A stretch of DNA of 64,000 nucleotides. Source: Agapanthus africanus. Taxonomy: Eukaryota; Streptophyta; Magnoliopsida; Asparagales; Amaryllidaceae. The number at the start of each line of letters is the position of its first letter. Within the stretch, counting starts at the first letter, position 1. The notes beneath the pieces were generated by a model. That model ran no database searches and was not told the DNA's origin. It saw only the letters and a program-made list of their open reading frames with translations. The stretch is from NCBI GenBank assembly GCA_030015575.1, contig CM057342.1, forward strand, positions 261,292,867 to 261,356,866, in the 5' to 3' direction. A program made the translations under genes and the position numbers. Positions 24,629 to 35,468 of the stretch are shown piece after piece.

Positions 24629-25388
24629 TTCTTGCAGTAGAAACATTCTCCTTTTCCCTACTCTTCAGCCTTGGATTTATCTTTTCCCTTTGCCTTTTTC
24701 ACTCCTCCTCTCGGCTTGATAGGCTTCTTCTTCGCCTTTCCCTTAGCCTTAGCTTTTGGGAAAGAAGAGGAAGATGGCCCAGCAATCAGAGCGGGAGTCT
24801 TAGCTGTCTGAAGGGTGCTCTCTGCACTTCTCAACATATTGAGAAGTTCAGGTAGTGACTTCTGCATGTTATGCATGTTGAAGTTCACTATGAATGGAGC
24901 AAAGGCAGGAGGGAAAGACTATAGAACAATATCAACATATTGTTCATTCTCCATTGTCCATCCGAGGTTCTCTAGCTCTTCAATAAGAGCTATCATCTTC
25001 AAGGCATGGTCACCTACTGGTGTGCCAGGATACACATCTGAAACAACTTTCGAGATATCTCGTATCGTAGGGTACGAGATTGCTCTCCATACAACTCCTT
25101 TGTATGAAGAAAGATGGATTGAACGTCCATCTTCTCATGCTGCTGCTGATGTGTTTTGTCCATCGATGCAAGCGTGAGGCATTTGGCCGTGGCACAGTCA
25201 ATATCCCAAGTCATGCGGATCTCCCTATCTGCTACAGAAGATTCAGGGCCTGGGATGGGCGGGGCTGGAGCAGTGAGGACATATGATACCTTATCATATG
25301 TGAGAGCAATGTTAATGTTCCTCAGCCAGTCTTTATAGTTTGGTCTGGTCAGATTATTTTTCTCTAATAAAAGCTTAAGTCCAGTCAT
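24629..25388 (-). pseudogene. Element C gag (UBN2-like capsid and start of CCHC knuckle), broken
   Basis: Starts with ATG at 25386-25388: MTGLKLLLEKNNLTRPNYKDW, like F's MTGLKLLLDKNILTGPNYKDW. The N-terminal 124 codons are open to a stop at 25014. A frameshift at KLFQ/GDHALKM breaks the middle. The basic tail (KAKAKGKAKKK, PRGGVKKAKGK) follows at 24658-24888, then a stop and GKGECFYCKKS, the first half of the zinc knuckle. The knuckle resumes beyond solo LTR E. This ATG supports using the equivalent ATG in F. Confidence 0.88.
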
Positions 25389-25831
25389 GGGTATCTGCCA
25401 TTAGGAGAGAGAAAAGAATACACTCAGCGAAAGCTCTTGCAAAGATTAGATTGGTTATTTTATCTTATCTAATCGATATCTCCCACTGCTTTTATCAAAT
25501 TTTCCTTCAAACCTTAAAAAGAAAATTAGCCAGGATTAATTACATTCTACAACTTCGCTAACCGTTCAGCCAGACCAGTGTCGGTACTTTGAGGGAGGTT
25601 CCCCATGCTTTCACACGGACCTAATTAAAGTAAACCTCGTTTTCCCAGAGGCATAGCCCCGTTGACACCTTTCTAGACACCTAATAAATTAGCTAATTGT
25701 AAAGTGCAAAACTCTCCTGGGAGTAACTCTTACTCATAGTGGGATCGGGATCCAACTATCACATAGAAGGTATGCAATCTCATTGCAAATTTCAACTCTT
25801 GAAACTCCCGATATGGTTTTTACCCCTAGCA

Positions 25832-26036
25832 CTCATGACCTTAACTATAGTCAACATATCATAAGTACTAGTCAAGTTCAACCCGTCATTTTGTGATTAA
25901 TTAGACCCACTCATATGACCCTTAACTATAGTCAACATAATCATATGAATGTCCTAACTAATCGCATCATATGCTGTGTAGGAAGACATCACTTAGCTAC
26001 CGTACACTGCACCTTAACTATAGTCAAAATACGCAG
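25832..26036 (-). other. Three covarying stem-loops in C's leader
   Basis: On the minus strand the core TTGACTATAGTTAAGG occurs three times with different pairing arms: CTTATGA/TCATGAG (25832-25865), CATATGA/TCATATG extended to 11 pairs with wobble (25908-25951) and CTGC/GCAG (26007-26036). Confidence 0.8.
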
Positions 26037-27454
26037 CACGAATACTTAGTACTCTACTTCCTAAAATGACGGAAGGCTGCGGATGGTTTTTAAGAAAACC
26101 TTTAACGCTTTGAACTTGATATCGTTATAGAATCAAATAGTTTTGAAAAGGAGTGGCTTAAGCTCCGCATCTTTTGAAAACTTGTTTTTTCATAAAAAGT
26201 CGAGTAGGTTTCAAATTCGATTCTACAACATCTTTCAGGTTTCTTTTTCTTTACATTAATCTCATTAATGTAGTCCCATCATTTAAGTCCTTAAGCCATC
26301 ACAGAAAAAAACGAAAATAGAACGTATGCTTATGCCATCCTCATTCGCCACGATGTCCCGTTATGCACCGTTAAGTTACTTAACTAACGGCATAATGGGG
26401 CGGGACTAGTGCGGATGTAAAACATAAGCAACGTTTATTATATATCATATATATAATATACCATTCGTCTCAGCATACAAAGTGATCACATCACAAAATA
26501 ACAACAGCAGAAGCACATATATGAAAATATAGGATATACTAGGAGGTCTGTATTTTGTATTTAGCCAACAATAGAAAATATGGATTCCACGGTCGTGATG
26601 AATAGCCAAGCCCACACTCTTAGACCCCTACGAGAGTGGCAAGTGACCCTACCAATTCTAGAGTTAGGAGACCCGGTCTCGACTCCTCGAGATGGCCTCC
26701 CACTAGACTCTAGAACCCGGTCACTTGTGCTCCCCACCGTGGGTTTATCCTAATGCGGAAAAGTAAATAATATACATCAAAGGTGACATCATCCTCAACC
26801 CGGAAGTGCCCCGATAAAAGCATATTACATACAATGAATTTTACATAAATGAAAAGAAAAACTCTCATCTCACATAAAACCCCCGGCCATTCTATCACGA
26901 CGATCTTATACATCATATCACAGCAACACATAGCATCATATGTCATCAACGTAAGTACATATGCGTATCCCAATTGTCGTTGACGTATAGCAACGAAACC
27001 GGCTATACACCACATACTACACTTAGATCGCAGAAAAGAAATGTCAAACCACAACATTTGGAGTCCATACTTCTCTTAGACATCGTAAACCCGGAATATC
27101 TCATACTTCGGATTTCATGCCTAACAATGTAGATCTTACATTTGGGTCTCAAATATGAAAACACTTTTCAAAAGAAATCGGGTAATTCAACAAGATTCCC
27201 GATTCCGCCCGAGACCGAAATGTTAGATTTACAAGCAACTAATCAATTTTCACAAAACTAATTAGCATAGATTCCAAATATTGCATCACATTCAAATAAA
27301 CTAGGCGATGTTAAACCATTCGATCGATCGATTGATCACCAGAAAATTCTCAGAGAACTCAACACTTGAGTCAGATTCAAAAATTCCCAGACAGTGCCAC
27401 AAGCACATATGGGCCAGCACAAGAAGGCACAGCCTAAGCCTCACCAACGGCGCA

Positions 27455-27495
27455 GCGGAACCACCGCCAAAAGCCCCTTTTGGCCGCGGTTCCGC
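27455..27495 (-). other. Long hairpin downstream of C's primer site
   Basis: 27455-27472 pairs with 27478-27495 at 16 of 18 positions. The outer helix is GCGGAACC/GGTTCCGC and the inner one GCCAAAAG against CTTTTGGC-like bases. It lies about 190 nt from the primer site. Confidence 0.8.
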
Positions 27496-27684
27496 GGTTG
27501 TTAGGTCGAGTTAGGGATTCGTTCTTCTTGGGAGCCCATACAATACCCTGCACATGATTCTGAATATTGTTAAACCTAAAAAATCCAACTTTTGGAAAAA
27601 TTTCCATAGAGCATGTTCGGGTGACACTTTGATGTTCATTCGAAGTTTTTAACGTCGTCTAGATTTCTCTAAAGCTCTAGCTTG

Positions 27685-27696
27685 GCTCTGATACCA
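27685..27696 (-). other. Primer binding site of element C
   Basis: The reverse complement is TGGTATCAGAGC, one base after the LTR end. Confidence 0.92.
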
Positions 27697-27697
27697 C

Positions 27698-28248
27698 TGT
27701 AGGATTTTACTAGCACCATATCTAGGATCTGTCTTGCATCAAACATGCTACAATAAAATTTTTGGGGTGCTAAGCAAAACCAACCAGGAATCGAACTAGA
27801 AATTTAGGGTAACAAAAACAAGTATCACATACTATCTAGTGTCTAACACTAAGAGGGGAGAAATACAACCTGTGTAGACCTCCCTCCTTTAGACTCCTTG
27901 GATCAACTTGGTGTTTGAACGGATTCGCTTGAGTCCTTCAAAGTCCACGACGATCCACCACGGAGTCCCTTGGCTCAAGCTCCTAACTTCACTTGACCTA
28001 AGTGGAAGTGGAGAAAACAACCTACACTAGTGGGCTAGACTAATATAGATTTGATGTGGGTTGTAATCTCACTTAAAAACCTTTCCTTTTTATTTTCTTC
28101 ACTCACTTGAAAAAGCAAGAGAGCTTGAAGGAGGAAGAAGAAAGAGAATGGCTAAGCTTGAGCTCTTTTGTGATAATCTAAAAACATAATAATGTGAATA
28201 ATAGAATATATGAGAGAGTTACACTCACCCATAACCATGGTCAATAAA
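27698..28248 (-). repeat. Element C 5' LTR, first piece (U5 side)
   Basis: On the plus strand it starts TGTAGGATTTTACTAG next to the primer site. It matches 2712-3228 of the 3' LTR. It breaks at AATAAA/TGTCACG, where the long-LTR array begins. The LTR continues at 60778. Confidence 0.9.
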
Positions 28249-31200
28249 TGTCACGACCCTAAATGGCACGTGACTGGCACTTGAATCATGTGAAGTCTAT
28301 AGGACCACACCTAATTCAAGTAAGCCAAAAGCCCAGAAATCTAAACCATTTTACAGAGAAAGTGAAGGAAAACTTGTTTTAAAGTAAGTGGTTTTAATAA
28401 AATAAGTGGCATTAAACATTTTAAAGCAACATCATATTTTCCCGAAAATTTCGGCAGAGTCTCCTTTGTAAATACTGGCCCCAAATGGATACAAACATGT
28501 ATAATATATAAAATGAATAAAGGCATCCCCAAGCGGGAGCTAGCTCTTCGCCAATTGGCGGAAACAACCACGCATGCAATATAATATACAACGCCGAAGG
28601 GCGAGGATCAAAACTTAAAAGAAAAACCAAAATCCTCAAGAAAACCAGAGAAAAATCATAATAATACAAGCGCGTGACTCTAAGGTCGAAAGAATATACA
28701 ACTAGTCTTTTAAGTCTATCAATATACAAGTCTGGTTGATGGAGTTTACTATATACAACTGAATAAATATAAGTACAATGGTGGTCACGATGCAAGTGAA
28801 CCCACCTACCCAAGCAATCACCCAGAATGAAGTAGTGTGCCAGCAAAGCCGCCAAGGAAATCTCTACGGCAAAACCTGCAAGAAACTGTGGCACAACGGG
28901 AGTGAGTTGCCGAATCATGAGTAGAAGACATCACCGAGCAGAAATCGTATGTATGACTCTCTCCTTGGTCATACAATAATATCCTCATAGAATATAACCC
29001 TGAAATATCAAAACATAAGTGTAATAACAAGTGCTCGTGTCAGTGCCTCAGGTAGCAACATGTCACATATATGATGTACGGATGCACTAAAAATGAAAGC
29101 AGAATACATCATGAATGAGAAAACTGGTTCCTTATCTCAATGAGATTTTTGTATAAAAACCGAAGTATCATCAATGAAATCAACAGAGAATCCGTGTCCA
29201 GCATCAATACAAAACATATATCTCAATATCTCAATATCTCGGGCTCCGGCAATTCGGACTGGCCCCAGGCTCCGGCAATCCGGACTGGCCCCTATCAGCA
29301 AATCTCACGACTACGTCGGTATCCTCCGGATATCCGCCGGGTTACAAATAACCGGTCGGTAGTGCTCCCCTGCCGGACTCAACGCCATCATCTGCGACCA
29401 TCTTTCCCCGGGGTACCGTACCGGGTCCACCATGCACCCGCAGACGGTTCATCCTCCTCCTCGAATCGGGTGTATGATATCGCTCAAGAGCCGAGAAAAC
29501 TCATGGTGGACTCATCTCATATCATATCAAAAGAAAACCGCAATTTTCTATCTTTTAGAAATGAAAATGAGTTTATAAAATTCTTGCGGTTTCCCCAAAT
29601 CCAGAAATCTCATGGAAAATCCGAAATCTTCAACTCGAGAGTAAATAAACAGTGAATAACCGGCATAAAGCCCAATAATATTTCATGACAAATGAATTTA
29701 TAAATGCATGAAGTATCTCAGTAATAAATGCAATATCTAAACTAGCATATGAAAGCAAGCGTACTAGTATTATGTCGAAACTACCAGCTAGCAATTTACC
29801 AATGAAGTAGTGTTTTCTAATGTGTAAGTGACATGAAAACTACCGATGATGATGTGTGTGATCCAGAAAGAAAGTGTACGTGGAGCATACGCATCATCGA
29901 ATGGTGCTGGTGTCCTGACAACAGGGTCATAATAACTAAGGAAAACACAGGTATAAGCACACAATGCGATAAGAACAACATGAATATACGGAAAAAGGTG
30001 TAGTAACCGCAACATATAAGCATATACATTTATATATACGAGTCATACGGTTTTGGCATTTGAAATAGTACGAATCGTGGTTTTTAGAAAATAGGGCTAC
30101 GGTGCTTTTAAGAAAATGTACGTCCTTTGAAAAATCCGTAATATCCATCGGATTGTCTTTAAAGATACTCATAATACTTTAGTTTGAAAAATAAGTATGA
30201 CTCGAACCCAGTCTAACATATACCTAATAAACTACAGGACTAAACCAAGAGACTAATCGAAAGGGTAAGGAAATACACCTAAAATCCGAGTCGATATATC
30301 TAGTAGTCGGTGATCCCGCCTCAATAGCGTCACGTACGATAAAATATATATAATACGACATCCTCGAGTCAAGAGGGCGGATCAATCATCATATTTATAC
30401 ATCGTACGGTAAAAATCCATCGTACGGCATCCCAAATCGGGGTATGGGTCAAATATCACATATACCTCATTATTCATCCGGTATCATTCTCATCATATCC
30501 TGAATTAAGGGTACCGTTCTAAGTCTAGAACATACCAATATCATCAAACATCTATCCGCGTGTGAATAAAACACATCGCCCATCGATCCGCTATAATATC
30601 ATGTCGTAGCTCATAACACGACCCAAATCACATAACCGATCTCACGGCATCATGCCCGATCATATCGACTCTCTCCTCCAAGTACAATATACTACCCTCA
30701 TCACCCGTGTATACGTATATGTATATATATATATATATATATCAACACGTCCACACACACACACACACATATATATATACATATATCATATACACCAAAA
30801 ACATATCACGTGTATGCATGTGTGTGTGTATACCTTTACTCTAGGGTTTCGCAACTAAGAACTAACTAAAAGCACTATCCTCCAATTACACTAAACTAAC
30901 CCATAATCTCCTAGAGCCGCTCTTTCTAATTATCCATGCATCACAATACCCATAATTATATATATATAACGTATTCACATACTACACTACGAAACTGCGG
31001 GGGTGCTATACGCCATCCACCCGACTTCCCACGTAGATATACATCTATTCACCTTGATCCTTGCTTACCGAAGTCGATGTCGTCATGCTCTTTATTGTTA
31101 TCCAAAGTCCACGTGAAGGTGCCTACATATAAACACATAGCATCGTAAACAAGAATCGCATACGGAAACTAAAACGGCACACGAAACCCACATAGGTTAA

Positions 31201-32599
31201 AACCTATGGTCTACGCATGCAAGAATAATCAAACAACTCCCGATATCGACGTACAAACGTCAAGTGACCGAGATAAAACACAATACCAAAAATAAAGTCA
31301 TTAAAAAGTCACAAAACCAAAACAGCAACTCAAGAAAACATCTCCAGTTTTTGTTCCAGGTGAAATTAGACAATTCTGCATATGGGGTAGCTCTAATTTG
31401 CCTAAAATGGAGCCATGGACCAAGTACGAGGCGATTCCATCATACCAAGGCCGTAATTTGCGGCCAAAACTTGATTATTTGCGGCCACAGTAAAGGGTTA
31501 GGCTCTCGGGTCGTGGGTATAGCTTCTAGGTTGCCTGCACACCTCTCAGTAATTGCTACTTTATTTATAGAGCCCCCGGGTGATAGCAGATCTCGAAACA
31601 ACATCACAATTCCTACACAAATCCGATATCGAGGATTTCTAAGTTTGTGAATTGGGGTTTTAGTCTCATGTTAGGTCCAGGTTTATGACACTGGAGGGTT
31701 ATAATCAACAATTACACTCAATTACACCATCACAACTCATGAAATCCTCAAAACCTCATCTTGGAATTTTCAAACCTCACTAAACCTCACTTAATCACTT
31801 CTAAAGCAATATAGATGCTAAAGAAAATGAATTACTACTCTAATGGTGAAGGAAATACCTCATTTGGCAACTGAAGAATTTTTTTAGTTGCCCCAAGTGC
31901 CCAAAATCTTGCCTTGATCCCACCATGCACTATGTGAGGAGCTTGTGCACATTTTTTTGTGAAGGGGATGCAAGGTTTTAATGTGGAAATGAGCGTGTTG
32001 TGAGGAGGTAGAAGGGTGGAGGAGAGAGGGCAGCCATGAGAGGAGAAGAGGAGAGGATGATGAAGATGAAGTGAAGATAACAAAATGAGCCATGGTCAAT
32101 TGACCCCTCACCCCCCCCCCCTCTCTCTCTCTCTCTCATTGCCCATGCTTCCACCAAGCCTTCATGTCACCTTTTAAAATTCTTTTTCCTTTTTTATTTT
32201 CATTTTCCTTTTATATTTTCAACACAAACAAAAACCAAATAATAAAAGATACAAGCATGGTTTTTCAATCAAATTAAGAAATGTAACAAGTGTTAGCAAT
32301 ATGACATGGTGCATGTCACATGCAAAAATCAAGCTTAATGCACGATTAGTGATAATTAATCAAGCTTAGGCATAAACTTGTATATAATCAATTGTATAAA
32401 ATTTATAAAGTGTCTAAATCATATAATATTCTTTCAAAATCAACATTCAAATGTAATTTTCCAATATTTCCCAATTTATCGGTATTTAATTATACCATAT
32501 CATTTAAAACCAGTCTCCATACTTTAAAATATCTCTAATATTTACTATTCCATTATATAAATTCCCAAAAATAATATTTTATTTTTCTGAAATGTTACA
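28249..32599 (-). repeat. Array LTR1 (4,351 bp)
   Basis: Plus-strand ends are TGTCACGACCC and GAAATGTTACA. It is uninterrupted, so it serves as the empty-site reference for LTR2 and LTR3. It holds two TCCGG-CAAT-CCGGA hairpin repeats (29241-29292), paired CGTACG palindromes (30403-30426), TA/CA microsatellites (30715-30780) and a C-run/CT-run at 32105-32139. Open frames such as 29140-29655 and 28421-28918 have no recognisable family. Confidence 0.92.
29241..29292 (-). other. Hairpin repeat units in LTR1 (two copies)
   Basis: Near-palindromic ~25-bp units centred on TCCGGCAATCCGGA. The first has one T for C. LTR2 has three (36467-36563) and LTR3 has three (46949-47046). Confidence 0.8.
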
Positions 32600-33280
32600 G
32601 TCTTCCTCCCTTAAATAAATTCGGTCTCCGGATTTAAATTTAAACCCCTCAAATACTAAAACATTTCAGTAAAATGATCAAGTCGTCGGGGCTCCGAAAT
32701 CAATAATACTTAAAACACATCCTAGCGCAATGCATGCGCATGAAGAACGAGTATATAACTCAAAATCAAATCTCCGTCAAGCATCCCGCAATCATTGGAG
32801 TTATGGTGAAGATACCAATGTCAAAGTCCAGTACAAAAACTAACATGATATACATCAAAACTATAGCATGCACATAGTACGCATCGTTGTAAACTCGTCA
32901 AAACATCTGAAAATAAATGCATGTCGAATCTTTTTCAAGTCGCTGTGCGATGCGCGTAACACGGCTCAAGTAGCGGACGTTTATTGTAAGGAAATAACTA
33001 TCTATATATATATCCTTCGTTTAACATACACGCCCCGCTATTTTGAAAATAATTTAGAAGGGTTTCCTTTTGTAAAATGTTTCGTGTCATCTCGGACACA
33101 TAGGAAAATATTGAGACTGTAGCTCCTCCTTGGAAATTCCTTCGATAACTATCGATGCATGCAAAAACATATTCAGGTACTGTCCTCTGACTAGTCCTGC
33201 TCAGTTACTATACCAAATAAATTATCATAAAACATACTGCTCTAAGAGAAACCAATCCCAAAATGTGTATAAGAATGCCA

Positions 33281-33775
33281 CGTGCGTCTAGTGCGCACGG
33301 AAATCGAAATCAATGAATGTGCCATACATGTGCACAGAAACAAATCTAAGTGCAATGGGTGTGCACGAAAACACCTGTCAAGGGCAACGAGTGTGCCTGA
33401 CAATAAAATCAGGTGCATCTGATATGCATGAAGAATCCCGATTTAGTGCATCTGGTGTGCACCAAAATCGCATCAAGCGCGCCAAGTATGCACAGGAATC
33501 CAAATCAAGTGCACAAGGTGCACGAAAACAAATATCGAATAGCACAATCGAAATCGATGGTATACAACATACCTCAATCCAAATCAGGTATACCGTGGTA
33601 CAAAACCTCACAACCACGTGCATCAGCATGCACAAAAGTCGAATCGAAGTACTAAAAGTACATGAAAACTACACTGAAGGCACAAGTCAAATCACATACA
33701 TGCCATAGGCATGAAATCAAAATCAAACATCTCGAACGACATCAAATCGAAATCGAGTGCAACTGTGGTGCACGA
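33281..33775 (-). repeat. Array of 14 short hairpins with changing stems (INT1)
   Basis: Units of about 30-40 bp, mostly a 4-6 bp stem with a 5-7 nt loop (range 3-9), then an A-rich spacer like GAAATCNAAATCAA. Stems include CGTGCG/CGCACG, GTGCA/TGCAC (several), GGCA/TGCC, GGTAT/ATACC, GTAC/GTAC and CATGCC/GGCATG. The unit around 33478 is mismatched here but pairs fully (with one wobble) in INT2. Confidence 0.8.
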
Positions 33776-35456
33776 AAACTCAATCATGTAAATAAATCGC
33801 CTAAATACCGAAATCCAAATGATGGACATGTGATCTTCGAATCACCAAGTCGCAATTCGTAAACACTGTCGTCGATATGTCCTTCCTTCAAAGTCGAGAA
33901 GGTGTCGGTGCATCCAAAGCTAGCAGAGCAAGATATCTCCTTGTCTCCTGTTCATGGTCTGGCGCCTTGTGCCCTGTGGCTCTCGTCTCTCACTGCGGAT
34001 TTCCAGTTACATAACTTCCCAGCTCAACGGCCCAATATGGAAATGAAGACGGAAGCAGTTCCGCTCTGGCACATCCTCTAAAGATCTCTGGCCAACTATC
34101 ATGGTCACTCATCACATGTCTCGTCGATGATGCCAAATTCTGGCCTACTGGGTGTACGTAATACGACCGACCCTGGGTCCAAATCTCCTCGTGTAGTATT
34201 CCAAAAAGATTCTGTCGGGTCTCTCCCAAATCTCATTTCTGCCGAACTGCCCGGAAGTTATCACCCTTTACTAAATCCATTTCTTGTCCTGGAACAGCTG
34301 CGAACTCATCACTACTTCTTTTAAAAGATATATCCATATTCAACGCCTCTGCATGCGTATCACATCTCTGAATTCAACGGAGTGGAACGCCGTCTCGTCA
34401 AAATCTCGTACGAACAACTTACTCCACTTTTCTCTAATGTCGACTGATTCGGACTCGACTCTTCGTAGCTATATGGACTGCGCTACAAACGGCTATACTC
34501 ATATCTAGAGTCTCCCTTTCGAAACTATGAACTCGACAGCTCAAAATCTTGTGTAGGTATCTGGCCAACTACGCCCTCGGAAACTATTCCAAATCGTCGG
34601 AGGAATACCCTTCCTTCGTCCATTTTCTATCGACTCTCAACGTGCCTGTGTGAAGTCTTCTCTAGCTGAAATTAATCAATCTGATGACCTCGCATCGGGG
34701 TATGCAACGAACTACATGTCCTAGTCATTCATCATAGGGGACTAGCGATCTTCTATCATATCCCTAAGTATAAACTCGTGCTGCAATAGCTTCAAACATA
34801 TGGGGCGATATCTTGTCAGTCGCAGCAACAACTGGATCATTCATCCGCACGCTAAACAATGCCTCAATTCTCAAGAATAAACGGTGCATTGACGGCCATC
34901 ACATTCTAACCGGCCTCTAGCAGTGGCCCAAACTCTGGTGCTGATCTGAACGTTCGAGAAATCTTAGTAAAAACAATTCATCAAAATGCTCATGTCGTGA
35001 AAAACACAATAAAACGACACATCTATGCAATCGTGTGTCGCCGGAATTACGCCCTGGTCAGTCCTCGTCCAAGACGAGCTCATGCTGACCGCAACTCTAG
35101 CCGCAGCTCTCTCTGCCATGTAACCATGGTAACAGAAACCACAAACCGATATCGATGAGGATAAATCAAATGAACGAATAAAATACGGTGCAATGAAATG
35201 TACATCCTAAGACTTCTTAAGCGGAGTAGCGTATCGTAAGTATGCCGCGGAACATACACACAGTACGTCACTCTACATAAGTAACCTACTCCATCAACCA
35301 AGGACAAGCTATACGATGAAAGTTCGAGTCTAATACCCCCTCGACCAAGTCTAAGTTCCGTAAGGTCAAGCCTAGGTTCCGAATATATATATATATATAT
35401 ACACGCCCTAGACTCCGCATAGTCAAACCTAGACTCGAACTAAGCTTAAACCTAGC

Positions 35457-35468
35457 GCTCTGATACCA
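35457..35468 (-). other. Primer binding site between INT1 and LTR2
   Basis: The minus strand reads TGGTATCAGAGC, four bases from the LTR2 end. Confidence 0.9.

Larger units (their letters stand above)
25389..27684 (-). other. Element C 5' leader (non-coding, structured)
   Basis: About 2.3 kb between gag and primer site on the minus strand. It ends in a pyrimidine run and GGCAG before the gag ATG. It shares blocks with the leaders of B and F: three covarying stem-loops (25832-26036), a CCGTTA/TAACGG hairpin (26368-26390) and a long hairpin near the primer site (27455-27495). I see no protein in it. Confidence 0.75.

Noticed and set aside
28421-28918. 165-codon hydrophobic open frame in LTR1 (minus)
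   Set aside because: It is shortened in LTR3 and broken in LTR2, matches no family I know, and lies wholly in an LTR. I mention only the conserved box.
29140-29655. 171-codon open frame in LTR1 (plus)
   Set aside because: It is antisense to the element, runs through the hairpin repeats, and is not kept in LTR2 or LTR3.
30715-30790. TA and CA runs as a possible regulatory element
   Set aside because: They are simple microsatellites that differ in length among LTR1, LTR2 and LTR3, and even in motif in LTR3.
32105-32139. Poly-C then CT run as a promoter element
   Set aside because: Low-complexity tract of varying length in sister LTRs (shorter near 42610 and 59890). No other support.
33281-33775. 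Regular short palindromic repeats with spacers, like a CRISPR array
   Set aside because: Repeats vary in sequence, spacers are similar A-rich stretches rather than unique, there are no cas genes, and the context is a plant retroelement interior.
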